This document shows, piece after piece, positions 37,501-52,200 of a stretch of DNA of 64,000 nucleotides; the stretch's first letter is position 1, and each line of letters begins with the position of its first letter. Below the pieces are notes generated by a model. It was not told the DNA's origin. It saw nothing but the letters and a program-made list of their open reading frames with translations, and ran no database searches. The stretch covers positions 20,657,174 through 20,721,173 of the forward strand of contig OZ022592.1 of the NCBI GenBank assembly GCA_963669155.1. Direction: 5' to 3'. The DNA comes from Arbacia lixula. Lineage: Eukaryota; Echinodermata; Echinoidea; Arbacioida; Arbaciidae. Made by a program: the position numbers and the translations under genes.

Positions 37501-40500
37501 GGAGAGTTCCGGGGTTCAAGAGGACTGATCTACGACTACTACCGACATCGGCGACCAAAGCTTCAGTCTTCAGGATGTATGAAGCTGCGATGAATGAACA
37601 AGGTATGGAATTTCTTACATTTCTTAGCAGTATAGTTTATCCATTATTAGTTGAAAATAAGAATTGTTTGTATTAATTCACAGTTCTCATAGCTTTTGTC
37701 CAACTTCATGTTGCAATTGTGAATTGAAGAAACTACTACTACTACTATTTTTGAGAGTACAAAAAGCTATGTTTTGTTCACACTTGGCTTCTTCTTTTTG
37801 CTGCAATTCATATCAGTACATGACAATTAGCCTGATACATGACTTATATAAGTTGACTGAGTGAATGACAGTTTGCAGCAAATAAATGATGAATGATTAC
37901 CATGTGCAGTAGAGTCATATTACATTATTTCTTAATTTTTATTTTTACAGGTGATCGTGTGATGGCGCTTAGCACATTCAGGCAGCTGTGGAAGCAGTAC
38001 CTGCCACGTATTGTCACCTGTAAGCCGATGACGGACCTCTGCTGGAAGTGTCAACAGGCGAACACAAGAATCTATCGAACAGCGAATCAGTCCGAGGAGC
38101 AGAAGATGTTCGAGTTGGAACAGCATGAGGAACATCTCAGAAACGTCCTGCTGGAGCGGGAAAAGTACCGTGAGGAGGTTGCTGCCGCCCGCCAGAGCAT
38201 CGCCGACAAAGCTGCTGACTTGGGGCCCCACGAACCTTGCTCCAGGGAAGGCATGATGCACTACAGTTTTGACTTCGCACAGCAGGTATTTATTTTTCTT
38301 GTCTTTTTTCACTTATATCAAAATGGAGCTTGTCCGCTTGTGTGCATCCACACACAAAAAAAAAACATTTAACTAGTTGGATGCTTATTTAAATTTCCTG
38401 CCCCACTAAATAATAATGTTTATGATAGAGCTGTTTTCACCATAATTCTGTCCTCAAAAATATTATTAAATGGATATTACTTCTTTAACTTAATTTCTCA
38501 TAAGTTTGGTACAACAATGTATGGTCAACAGAATCTAAAACATGTTTGTTATTCAAATAAGTGTTGAATGTGTAAGATGATAAACAAAAATTCATGTAAA
38601 TATGTATGATTATTATTGATATGTTAGCAATTGATTTTAAAATCTGTAATTTCTGTATTTCTTCATCAGGTGCATTTCCCAGCGAATCCTCAGCAGCCTG
38701 GACCGATCTACTTCCTGACTGCAAGAAAGTGTGGCATCTTTGGGATCAACTGTGAGGGCATCCCCAAGCAGGTAATTTCTTCTTTGGTTACATTTAGAAA
38801 AGTTTTGTTCTTCTTTCAGGTTTTTAAACATGAATTGTAATTACATTAAAGTTAAGAGAAATATAGAATGCAAGCAATGAAATTCTATTCTTTACACTTA
38901 TTTCAAAATGCAACAAATGCATGAATAGCATGAATTATTCTTCAGCAGCATAGTAATAATTTGTGCTTGTTCTTTCTTTCTTTGTTCATTCTACAGGTCA
39001 ATTTTCTTGTTGATGAGGGACTGGGCCATTCAAAGGGGTCTGTGGCAGTGATCTCGTATGTCCACTTCTTCTTCAGGAGATTTGGACTTGGAGAGCAGCA
39101 CGCCAGTCTTCACTGCGACAATTGCAGCGGACAGAATAAGAACCGCTACGTCATCTGGTACCTGTTGTGGAGGTGTCTTCATGGTCTACACAACTCCATC
39201 ACCCTGAACTTCATGGTAGCAGGCCATACCAAGTTCTCCCCAGACTACTGCTTCGGCCTGCTGAAAAGGAAGTACCAGGCATCGGAAGTATCCACCCTGG
39301 AGGACATCGCAACTGTGGTGCAGAGCAGCTCGACGTCAGGTGTCAACGTACCACAACTCGTTGGGAACGAGTCTGGAGTCCAGCAGGTACCAACCTACCC
39401 GTGGCAGGAGTTTCTGTCGCCATACTTCAAGATCCTGCCTGACATCAAGAAGTATCACCACTTCAGGTAAAAATCCATTTTTTTTTCAAACTAAATTTTG
39501 TGGTTTGATTGAATTTTAGGACAAAACTAAGCCAATGACCAAAAGTCACTTGGTCCGACACAGCTACAATCATAAATTCTGAATATAGTGCTTCTTTCAG
39601 TTTGACTTATTGTTTAAAATTGTCCTTTGTGGGATAACTGGACTTAAAGATGCTGTTAATAGTTCAATGCACCTCGAGCATCAAAATCTAACTTGCCACT
39701 TGAACTTGTTTTAAATATATCATTTTGTGTTATTGTTCCCTTTATTATGATTCTTCCTCTGGGGTCGTTTCATGCAAGAAAAAGAGAATGTAATGAATAG
39801 CATTTAATGGGCACAAATGCTCCATTCATGAACTAGGATCTTTTAGCTTATTATTTATCATTCTTTTTGAGGAACTTCATATTAATATTTTTTCTCCCTT
39901 TTCTTTCTCTTGTCTACTATGCAGGTTCACCAGTGATGAGCCAGGTGTGGTCTACTGCCGCCAATTTGCCGACACCGATGAGTCTCGCCACAGCCTCCTG
40001 AAGCCTGGTGCTCGCCCTCCGGGAATCTTGCCTCCCAGCCTGCCAGCAGTAGGATTATCGTTTGAGCGCCAGCAGTATCTCTACGAGAAGATCAGGCCGT
40101 TCTGCAGGCCTGATGCAAGGGACATCACATGCCCTCCTCCTGTCCGTGACGATGATGTGCAGCGTTGAATAAGCATTCAGCAGACTGTCGTGTTCAATTT
40201 TGCCATCGCACTACATGTGTCATGCCTTGAGTGGCCACAGAGCTCTAAAATGATTAGAACTGGACAACAATATAATTTCTAATGGGATAGTCATGTAACA
40301 GGGGGAACACTTTTGCAGAAATGAATAAGAGTACTAAAAACCTATAACAAAAACCTTAGTTCTGCTGAAAATTGAACCAGAAACCTCCAGATACTCATCA
40401 GATACATTGTTATTTCTGCTGTATCTGTACCCATTAACTTGTTTGTTTACATTAATAGATAAAAATGTGATAAAAAGATTAAGAATAAATAAAAATATAG

Positions 40501-43173
40501 TACCTATTCTCAGTTAACAAAGTGTGTTTAGTTTGAATTGATTAACAAAAATGTACTCAGCATGTTCTCTTGCCAATACAGTACTGGCTTTGCAATATAT
40601 TCAATGTTTTACAATACTGATCTCATTAATGTTTGACTATAACTGCTCTCATTTGTCATTTTATGTTTTTTTTACATCATGAATTATTTTGTAATACATG
40701 TAAAGGAGTTTTAATTGTGAAATTGTACTAGCTCATTCTTGCTTTAATTTATTTTAATCCTGCCTCTAGCTCTGTACTGTCAATTAATATTGTGATATTG
40801 TTGTAAAATGGTTTGGCAATTTGTTGTGCAATATTACATATTTTGCATCTTTTTTTATAACATTATTCTACAACTTGTTGGCTGCACATCACCGTTTCAA
40901 TATTTAAACAGTTATTTTTGTGTGCAGATCTTGTATACAAGTTGTGTCAATAATTGGGATTGTGTTAATATGACTTCTGTCGTTAATTGTGTGCAATTTA
41001 GTAATAGTATTTCCTATATAATGTGACTTGAAGAATAGCTGTATTAATAAATGACCATTTCTGTATTTGAATTGCCAGTTTCAATGTAAGTTGTCATCAT
41101 TACTCTCTGCATTGTCAGTGTTGCCAGTGGCGTGGGGGCATAGGGGCACGAAAATTATTGGGGTCTTATGTATTTCTTTGTTTTCTTAAACATCTCCTTA
41201 TGTTCTCTTGCTTTAAATTACTCATTTAGCTATACCACAGTGTGTATGCGTGTGTGTTAAAGAGAGTGGAGGGGGTGGGGGCAGTGATGTGTGTTTTTGT
41301 GATTGTTGTTGTTTTTGGGGTTTTTTTGTGTGTTTTTGTGATTGATGTAATAATCATGACGTCAACAAACCCCCAGATACACACTTTATTTAAAGTTGGA
41401 CATGCACGAATAATTAAACAGAAATACAAGAATCATAAGACTGCAGGCCCCTGCTTACACCTCCCCCCCCCCTCCCCCCATACACACACACACACACATC
41501 CATCCAATCTGATCTTCCGTTATAGAGCGGGAGTCAACATTTCTCCCGTACGTTCTGACAGGATCTATTACAATATCATACTTCGAATTGTTTGTTAAAT
41601 CAAAACCTGAAAATGAAAAGTGAAAAAAATAATTACAGTGCAAGTAGGTGCACAACCAATAGAGAGGGACCGGGGTAGTCTATTAACAGATCACATCCTA
41701 CTTGATGATTTAATAAATCGGGCGGTACAGCCGCGCCATAATCGTTGTTTAATAACAATCGTTATCATTATTATCGCTATAGGGTAAGGCAAGTGATCGG
41801 CACCGGATGCATATCACCTCCAACGTCTCCCAGGGGTATTCAACTCATCTATTATAGGTATTATCTTCATCATCACCGCGACCATCGTAATCATTATCAT
41901 AATCATAACTATGATGATAGTCATTATCAACGTTACCACCGTTGTAATCGATCGTCATGCTCATAATTATGATGATCAGCATCATAATCATCATCACGGC
42001 CATCCGCTAAATGCCGCTGAAAACCCGCATGTAGCGCCCGGCCCCGCCCTCGCATTGCACATCACTCGAGCCGTCTTCTAATCCGCCCACTGTTATTAAT
42101 GACTGTTAATAGACTGTGCGCGATTAGAGTTCGTTTTTGTTCTGATAAAATGCACGCCAAAATGGAGATAATCTTGCATCCTGCTCGTTTATCAGCTCAA
42201 AAGTGTGTGCCGCGATTGAAAGCTATTTTTTATTCAATTCAGAGTACGTTACTCAGAATAGTTGTCGGATCTTGCCAAATGACCTATCGAATATCACTCA
42301 AGCCGTCATTTAATCCGCCCGCTGTTATTGATGACTGTTAATCGACGGTGCGCGATTGGAGTTCGTTTTTGTTCTGATAAATACACGGCGAAATGGAGAT
42401 AATATTGCATCCTGCTCGTTTATCAGCTCAAAAGTGTGTGCCGCGATGTGAAAGCTATTTTTTTTTTTAAATTCAGAGTATGTTACTCTGAGTAGTTGTC
42501 GGATCTTGCCAAATTACCTATAATATATCCCTCGAGCGGCACTCAATAATCATCGATCCAAGTCAACGTGCACCGCACGAAAAGCCGGGGGTGCCTACTA
42601 TAATCAGCAGCATCATCATCATCATCATCATCATCATCACCATGATAATCACCACCGCGACCATCCTAATGATCGATCGTCAGCCATGATGAGCATCATA
42701 ATTCATCCTCCTCGTCGTCATAGTAATCATTACCATGACCGTCGTAATGATCATCATGATCATAACTATTTTAATAATAATCATCATCTTATCCTGAAAA
42801 CGCGCTAACGTGACGTCATCATGCGTACACTTCCTGGTTATCTTACCAACGCCTCTTTCTCTTTGATATTTGACTGAAATTGGCGTTCACTAACAAAGAT
42901 AAACATCAAATCGTAATAAACAGCAGACGAAATGTGATTTAATGATACATGGTATTTTCCGCTCATTGTAATGATTATATTAACTTTAGTATCACATTCA
43001 TTATGGTGACATCAGTCTCAATAGAAGCACACACACGTCAATTTAGATATCACCCATTTGCCCGTTTTCATTTTTCCCCTTAGCTTTCTACATCTACGAT
43101 GTCAAGGAACGATCTTCCCAGAAGGTTTCCTTCACCACACGAAAGTTGTTTGATTCTCTTGCCTGGTTATGAT

Positions 43174-43216
<43 letters not shown>

Positions 43217-46200
43217 GAGAGGGGGACAGAGAGAGGGGGGGGGGGGAGCAGCATTACCATTTTCGTTTTGTATTTCAATTGTATGCATGTCGTTCAACGT
43301 TGTATTTATTAGCCCCTTGCATAATTTGCGGTATTTTACTCCCAGTTTTGTAATTTATTGTGAGTATAATAGGCAAATCCGGCTAGAAACACTGCGCATC
43401 CTTTGGAGATTATCTACAAAGAAATGATTATCGCCCTATTTTCAACATGCACAAAGGAGATTAGGCATACTTCTCGGTTCGACATCGTGGACATTGTCAG
43501 TCGGCTGGTTGATCTTTAATACGGGCACGCAAATCGTTGAGAGCTAGCTGGGCCTATGATGGCGGTGGCCGACCCGCCCTTAATGCACACTAATCAGTGC
43601 ATACCATCATTGTCCTGACAACACGTTACTTTAAGGTCCATTCTGAATTATAAAATGTTAGCGTTCAAGCTACTTCCGCCATCTTTTGTATTTTAAGGCC
43701 AAGATGCAGGAAGGCAGGAATGGCTTTGATAGCGATAGCGTTAATGACCACTCTTACATACAAAAGAATCCCCTTCCTATTGAACAGTATAGAGCCCCGA
43801 AGGTGACGTCACGGACATTGTTCAATAGCTTTCTTTTTCTTTCGTATTAAAGGCACGTACGTGTAATAAAGCAATTCCAAGCAGTTAACTCAACTCAATA
43901 GGTTTTCATCTTTTCTGTTAATTTCAAGTGGGGAGAGAAAATAGATGGTCTAATTTGCTACATGCCACAATGCAATGTGTGTAGGACGTGTGCATAACAT
44001 GTACTACATGCTACTTTCTTAATTTTTGTTTTATAGAGCGGAGATACGATGAATCGGCTTTGCCAATAGTGACGATATACCGGTAGTTGGTTTCAAGGGA
44101 GGGTCTGTGATCTACTTGTAATACATCGGCAGTTTATTAAATATAAGGCGGGATTCGTTAATAATTACGATAAACCGATAATTTATTTAAAGGACGGGCC
44201 TGGATTTATAAGCGAGGATTGGTTATCGGTTTCAAAAGACGAACATGCATGGCTTTATAGTTAGATAAACTGGTTGTGTAATTCACGGACGGGTCAGGAA
44301 TTATCAGCTAGCTAGTTACGATAAAACGACAGTTTGTTTAACCCCGTCAGTACCAAGCACCGATAATCCCATGCTAATTACAACACAGTTCATCGCCTAT
44401 GGGCGGGTCGGGCCTTATTATAATGATTATGATAAATCCATATTTTCTAGAAAAAAAAAAAAAGAAAAAAGAAGAAGAAGAAAAAAAAAGAGGAGCTAAT
44501 GCAGGTTTTGCCAATACAATAGTTACGATGAATCTAGTGCTTAAATGTCGGGTCTTGTTTTATTATGAAGCTATACGATTGATTGCTCGTTTCAAAAGAT
44601 GGGCCTGGCTTTATCGATAATTCCGATAGACTAGTAGTTTATTTCAAGGCCGATCGCGAATAAGTAAAAGTTACCAAAAACCGGTAGGTTATTTAAAGGG
44701 TGGCTGTGCCTTTTATAAAAAGGTCCGATTGATTGCAGGTTTCGGAAGTCGAGCCCGGCATTATCAATAATTACTGATTTGTAATGTTTGTTTTATAGGG
44801 CGGAGATACGATGAATCGGCTTTGCCAATAGTGACGATATACCGGTAGTTGGTTTCAAGGGAGGGTCTGTAATCTAGTTGTAATATATCGGCAGTTAATT
44901 AAATATAAGGCGGGATTCGTTAATAATTACGATAAACCGATAATTCATTTAAAGGACGGGCCTGGCTTTATAAGCGAGGATTGGTTATCGGTTTCAAAAG
45001 ACGGACACGCATGGCTTTATAGTTAGATAAACTGGTTGTTTAATTCACGGACGGGTCAAGAATTATCAGCTAGCTAGTTACGATAAAACGACAGTTTGTT
45101 TAACCCCGTCAGTACCAAGCACCGATAATCCCATGCTAATTACAACACAGTTCATCGCCTATGGGCGGGTCGGGCCTTATTATAATGATTATGATAAATC
45201 CATATTTTCTTTAAAAAAAAAAGAAAAAAGAAAAAAGAGAAAAAAACGGAGCTAATGCAGGTTTTGCTAATACAATAGTTAAGATAAATCTAGTGCTTAA
45301 ATGTCGGGCCTTGTTTTATTATGAAGCTATACAATCGGATTGCCAGTTCCAAAAGACGGGCCTGGCTTTATCGATAATTCCGATAGACTGGCAGTTTATT
45401 TCAAGGCCGATCGCGAATAAGTAAAAGGTACGAAAAAATGGTAGGTTATTCAAAGGGTGGGTGTGCCTTTTATGAATAGGGCCGATTGATTGCCGGTTTC
45501 GAAAGACGAGACCGGCATTATCAATAATTACGATAGACGTGTAGTTCCCGCGTGAAGAGTGTGTTGGTGGTTATTAATAGTTATGGCAGTTTCTCAATCA
45601 AAATGACGGGTATCTCCGATGACGATAAACCGGTAGTCCTGTCAAGGGAGGGTCGGACATTATATTCATGAAAATCGGCAAATTATTAAAGATTTAGCGG
45701 GCTTAGCTAATTACGGTAAACTGAATGTTTCTTTACATGAAGTTACGACCGTGAGTTGAAAGTTTCTTAAAATGATATGAGGCGGGATCTCTCAATAATC
45801 ATGATTAATTGGGAGTTCATGTCAAGGCCGGGCAGGTCGGAAATTATTCATAGTCATGATAAATCGGCAGTTTATTAAGCGGGCTTAGCTAATAGGTATG
45901 ATAAACTGCCGGTTTCTTTACATGAAATTACGATGAGTTAATGGTTTCTTAAAATATGGGGCGGGCTCTGTCAATAGTTACAATTAACCGGTAGTTTATT
46001 CAAAGGGCGGCTCGGAATGTAGGCTATTAATAGCTTCAATGAAATCGGCAGTTTCTTGCAGTATAGCAATCTGACCACGGAGCAAGCATGAACTTAACCG
46101 ATGCTTGCTTGGACCTACTAAAACGTTCGTAGATAAAGAACAAAAACGACAATGGGAGCTGCTCACTTGACTAAATCTATTGTCTAGTCCATGTCTTCGC

Positions 46201-49200
46201 AAATCATGCATTATGCATTAGCCTTGCTGCTGGAGCTGTCCAGAGCGACCAATCACATGACTGCACTTGTTGTCGGCTGAGTGTTCGCAATACGCTGATC
46301 TCGCCAGCTTGACGAGTCCCCGAAGACCTATCATTTCTAATACAAGAATGGACGGATCTATACTTTATTTCAAGAGATAAAACTCACACATTTTGCAAGA
46401 AGAAATATTGAAGATTCATATTCTTCAATTGAACAAAATCGAGCCGAAACAAACTTTCTTCGGTCTCTCACACAAAATATCTCCCCCGCGACCAGGTCTG
46501 GGCGTCTATCAATAGCCATGCAAAATCACGGAAAGCGGATATCGATCGGTGACGGTTCTATTATACGAACTACATCGTGATTGGTCAACTGTTTTCACGC
46601 ACTTGGAAACGGTGAATTTAGCTGACATAGCCCGATTGAGCGAAGGACAACATGAGTTCGGAAGCAAATCGTATCGTATTCTTTAACAGCGAATTTCTCC
46701 GTTTCCTTTTTTCACTGCCGTTTATATTTTCTACTTTATAATAGTTGTATCTCGGCGCCCAAGCCACCAAAATCTATGATTTAAGTATCAAATTAAAGCT
46801 TAGGGCACGGAGAATAAGGTGGTATACATAACTCAAACATGATAAATCCCGACTTGTCACTCATTTTGGCCTGCTGGGTCACATATATGTTTCTCTGCAC
46901 TGTAGAGAAAAAAAGTATGAAATACATGAGGTACTGTATGTTCAAACAAAAATGAACACATTATATATAATATAAATCCGTCTATAATGCAATCTAAAGC
47001 TCATCAATGGAATCATTTTTTTGTAAGTTCTGGAAGATTGTTGCATAAGCATGTGGCAGGACGGGTGAGCGAAGCTGCGTTCACTAGATTGCCTGGTCAG
47101 AGCTGGTGGAATACCAAATACATTTTCTCATTAGAATCAATATTTATAGCAACGAAATGAAATAAGTAGGTGCGAAGTTATGAAAACACTTCATGGCGAA
47201 CAACACCATTTTTAATGAAAGACGAGGATGAACGGGTAGCCAATGTAAGATTCCTGTTTTCTAACACGGTATATAAGAAGAGCTGCAGAGTTCTGCACAA
47301 CCTGCATATGTTGGACTTGACAAGCCGGGAATCCCAGAAGGGAGGCTGTTATATAAATCAAGGGGACACTTTAAAATGCATGACCTCAGCGCTTACAAGT
47401 TTGTGTATTGCAAATTTTATGAATTTGGTGAAGTGTAGAAGTAGCAGATCTGCATTTTGTGAATTAACCACAGTAAATTTATCAACCAATTTTGCACCGC
47501 AATTAAACACTTCCTGACAAAATTGTCCCGTGCGCCATCCAAATAGAGAGGATATGTGGCAAATTTTATCTTGCTCCTATTGGGCTTAACCGTTTCTCTG
47601 TCAGATAAAAAAAAAATAGGAATTGTGCGTATCACAAGTGCACAAATGCAACAGTGGCGTATAATGAGTATAATGAGATCGTTTACTTCTGACCATTGTT
47701 TAATCGCTTGAACACGATGAACCATATGTGAAATAACATCGCCTACATCCGAATGCTTTAATTCTACAATTTAGTACCATCGGCGTAAAACATGAGATGA
47801 CTCTTGTAGCATACTAGTAGTGTATAGTGTACTCGGGGTCCAATACAAACTTTTGTTCTCTTTGGACACCTCCACAAAATACTGTTTTCATGAATTCATT
47901 GTGTTAATAAAATTTTGTTTCTTTTTTGTTTCTTTTTTTTATTATACGTGCATTCACATTGTTGTTTTTATGTTTTGGTTGTTTGTTTCTTAGGTGGAAA
48001 TATAAAATTGAATCTTGAATAGTGAAAATAACATGGATCTGTCACTGTGTTGTGTGTGCGTGCATGTATACGTATAAGTAGCCTATGTGTATGCGAATGC
48101 GTCTGTGCGTTTGTGTGCGTGCGTACGTGTGCATATGTCTGTATAAGTGTGTGTGAGAGTGAAGAAGGGGGGGGGGGTGGCCTGGCAAATAAATTAGTGT
48201 AAAAATTACCTGGAAACTAGTTTTGGATTTCATTTTGTAGTCAAAGTCAACATCTGGATTTTGGAAAGCATTATCTGACCATGGTTTTTATTTATCATGT
48301 AAATGTGAACAAAATATTTTTAGATAACGAGAGAGATACAGTACAGACTGGCTGTATCAGTATTTCATTGTTATCAACATGAAGTATAACGTAAACAGTG
48401 GAACAAATGTAGTATAAAGTATATATGGGTGGTCCCTAAACCGGCCCGCGTATTTCTGCTTAATGCGCGTTATCGAAGGTTCGATGAGCGATTGTGCATT
48501 TTCGCATAAATTTTTTCACAATTGGTCACAATCCTCAACAGCAGGGTGCAATGAGATTCTTTAACCATAATGTAAAGAACACAAACTTGTTAAGCCTGTC
48601 ACTAGTATTCATACAGCTCCACACTGCACTTGTCTACCTCACACCCCTCTCCATCTCCCACTTAGTACACAAAAAAACACGAATTTTGGAAGAACAATTT
48701 TGCATAATGTGCACATATGACGATTGCACATTTTCGTTCACAATATATCTTGTTTTCAACTTGCGTTCGTAATTTCATGAATTTCTCGTTGATCGCATAA
48801 AGTTTTCCATGTTTCATGTGACTGGAAGGAACATGCATGCTCTTAAAGATGCAATACTGGTGAAATGTCGGTATTGTACTCGTCGGATTGACGGATATAT
48901 CGAACATTATCGGTTGGGGCCAGTTTCAAGCTTCAGTGAAGTGAATGTGTGGTGTTTTACCGAGCGATATTTGAATCGCAATTCTTCCAAAAGTTTCTCT
49001 CCAATCTTGAATCCAAAAGTATTTCTTTAAAAAGCATATTTTGTTGATCTGTGAGTGAAATTTCATGGTTTAATATATTTATCTTGGTATGCCAAATATT
49101 CAAAAGAATACAAGGAGGCCGGTTTCAGGCACCCGAATCATGAATGTTAACTTAAAGATACAGACACAGAACAGACTGACTGTATCATTATTTCATTCTT

Positions 49201-52200
49201 AGCAGTATTGGTATAGATTTTTAATCACTAAGAACACTCACTCGAAATATGTAATCAAATCAAAGTAGCTTGTTGTAAAGTAACTATATTCGTGCATCGA
49301 GTCTTCGATAACGCACACTGAGCAGAAATACGCGGGGGCCGGTTTCAAGGGTAGGGCCAGGGGCCGTGGTGTGTAGACCACTCACTCTACCTGTGTGCCA
49401 GAAGCAAAGACCGTAGAGCGCTGCGAAGCAACGCAAGACTGACTACTCTCTCGTATTTGCACACACAAAGTGTAATTTGTTATGGTACCTGTGTATGGTA
49501 TGATCCTTTATAACAGAAATACACAATGTTTATAAGCAAGAGCGCACGCAGATTAACATGGTCAATTAATGCTTTGCATAGCTGGTGTTGAGGTTCAGCC
49601 TCGAAAAACTCAGGTACACTCATTTTGGACTAGTCTAGAGCTTTTTTTTACGCCACCTCAACATTTTGAAATTTTAAAGAATTATGTATCATTTCTGGAA
49701 AACATAACAAACTGACTGCATCATTATTTCCTTGTTATTAGTGTTGATACATATTTGCAAACACTAATAACACAGACACTCACATGGAAAATAAAGTCAA
49801 TGTCGAAAGTTAAAGTCGAACTTGTTTTAGTACCTGTGTGCCCGAAGCCTTCGATGCTAATGCTGAGAAGAAGCCATCGTGAAAGGTACACAGGGTGAGA
49901 CTGACCTTTGTCAGACTGGGTGCTCCGCACACAAACAGACCAAGATCACGTGATGCAGACGCGTTCATCTCAAGGTTCATGACGTGCAGATCTAAGCTCT
50001 CGATCTGTACAAAGTGATCCAAAAACGATCAGAACAGAAATACACAAGATTTATAAACAAGAGCGCATATAGATTAACATGATCAAGTAATGTTATTTAA
50101 AGCCCCTGTCGATGTAACTTTAATTTGTAAATGAACTATTTATCAACTAGCCGAATTTGTTATATTACCTGTGCGCCTAAAGCCTTCGATGCTACTAATG
50201 CTGAGAAGAAGCCACCGTGAAAGCTACAGTTGTCGAGACGGACCTTTGTCAGACTGGGTGCTCCGCACACAAACAGACCAAGATCACGTGATGCAGACGC
50301 ATTCATCTCAAGGTTCATGACGTGCAGATCTAAGCTCTCGATCTGTACAAAGTGATCCCAAAACGATCAGAACAGAAATACATAAGATTTATCAACAAGA
50401 GCGCACAGAGATTAACGTGATCAGTTAAAGTTATTTAAAGTTCATTTTGAAGTTAAGCCTGGAAAAAAAAATCAAAACTAATTTGGGTTTTGAGCTAATA
50501 TTTCGGTGTTTGGAATTTTTAAGGCAGTATCTCAAATTGTTTTAAAGTGTATAAGTTGCAGTACATACATTTTTGATAGAGAATCATAATACAGATACAG
50601 AACAAACTGACTGCGTCATTATGTCCTTGTTAGCAGTGTTGATACAAGTTTGCAAACACTAACATCTCGATCTGTACAAAGTGCTTAAAGATTGATATGG
50701 TCATTAAATGATGTTTATAGCCCATGTGAAGGTTCCGCCTAGAAAAACTCTAAACTTATTTTGGACTAGTCTAGAGCTTACTTTAGGCTATCTCAACATT
50801 TAGATTTTTGAAGGAAGTATTTTTGGTTCTATGTGACGTGCTTAATTTGCAGTATAGGCCTAATTTTTATTAATAAGATGATTAACAAGACCATAATAGA
50901 ATTACAGTACAAACTAACTGTATCATTATTTCATTGTCATCACTACTGATACACATTTTCAATCACTAAGAACAATCACACAAAGTTCATGAAATAAAGT
51001 CAACGTGTGTTAATTTTTTTTTTATTAACTTGTCACATTTGCTATAGTACCTGTGTGCCTGAAGCCTTCGATGCTATTGCTGAGAAGAAGCCATCGTGAA
51101 ATATACACCGGTAGAGACTGACCTTTGTCAGACTGGGTACTCCGCACACAAAAAGACCAAGATCACGTGATGCAGACGCATTCATCTGAAGGTCCATACT
51201 ACTCAGATCTAAGCTCTCGATCTGTACAAAGTGATTACAAAACGATCAAAACAGAAATACACAAGATTTATAAACAAGAGCGCACACATATTGACATGAT
51301 CAAGTAATTGTATTTTATAGTCCATGTCGATGTAACTTTAATTTGTAAATAAACTATTTATCAATAAGTCGAACTTGTTATAGTACCTGTGTGCCTGAAG
51401 CCGTCGATGCTAATGCTGAGAAGAAGCCATCGTGAAATCTACAGTAGTCGAGACGGACCTTTGTCAGATAGGGTGCTCCGCACATAAACAGACCAAGATC
51501 ACGTGATGCAGACGCCTTCATATAAAGGTTCATGCCGCTCAGATCTAAGCTCTCGATCTGTACAAAGTGATTACAAAACGATCAGAACAGAAATACACAT
51601 GACTTATAAACAAGAGCGCACACAATTGACATGATGAATGAATGCTATTTATAGCCCGTGGTAAGTTTCCACCTCGAAAAACTCTAAAATTATTTTGGAC
51701 AGGTCTAGAGCCTATTTTAGGCCACCTCAATATTTTGGATTTTTAAAGAAGTATGTGTCATTTCTGGAATACATAACAAACCTACTGCATCATTATTTCC
51801 TTGTTAGCAGTGTTGATACACATTTGCAAACACTAATAACACAGACACTCACATGGAAAATAAATTCAATGTATTTTTTGTAAATGAACTATTTATCATC
51901 TATTCGAACTTGTATTAGTACCTGTGTGCCTGAAGCCTTCGATCCTAATGCTGAGAAGAAGCCATTGTGAAAGCTACACCAGTAGAGACTGACCTTTGTC
52001 AGACTGGGTACTCCGCACACAAACAGACCACAAACAGACATGATCAATTAATGCTATTTATAGCCTGTCCCATGTTGAGGTTCCGCCTCGAAAAAAAAAA
52101 ATCTAAACTTATTTTGGAGTAGTCTAGAGCTTATTTTAGGCCACCTCAACATTTAAATTTTTGGAGGAAGTATTTTTGGTTCTATGTGATGTGCTTAATT

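Noticed and set aside
41860-42780. Possible CRISPR-like or regular array of ATCATCAT text
   Set aside because: Simple trinucleotide and degenerate repeats with no spacer structure; the genome is eukaryotic.
45996-46211. Open frame with an HDLRRHGLDNRF start as a possible extra LRR exon
   Set aside because: No LRR spacing, no matching splice sites or phase.
47170-47517. Open frame of 115 codons (RSYENTSWRT...)
   Set aside because: Initially considered a retroelement fragment because of the A-rich end near 48.0 kb, but no RT or endonuclease motif is present.
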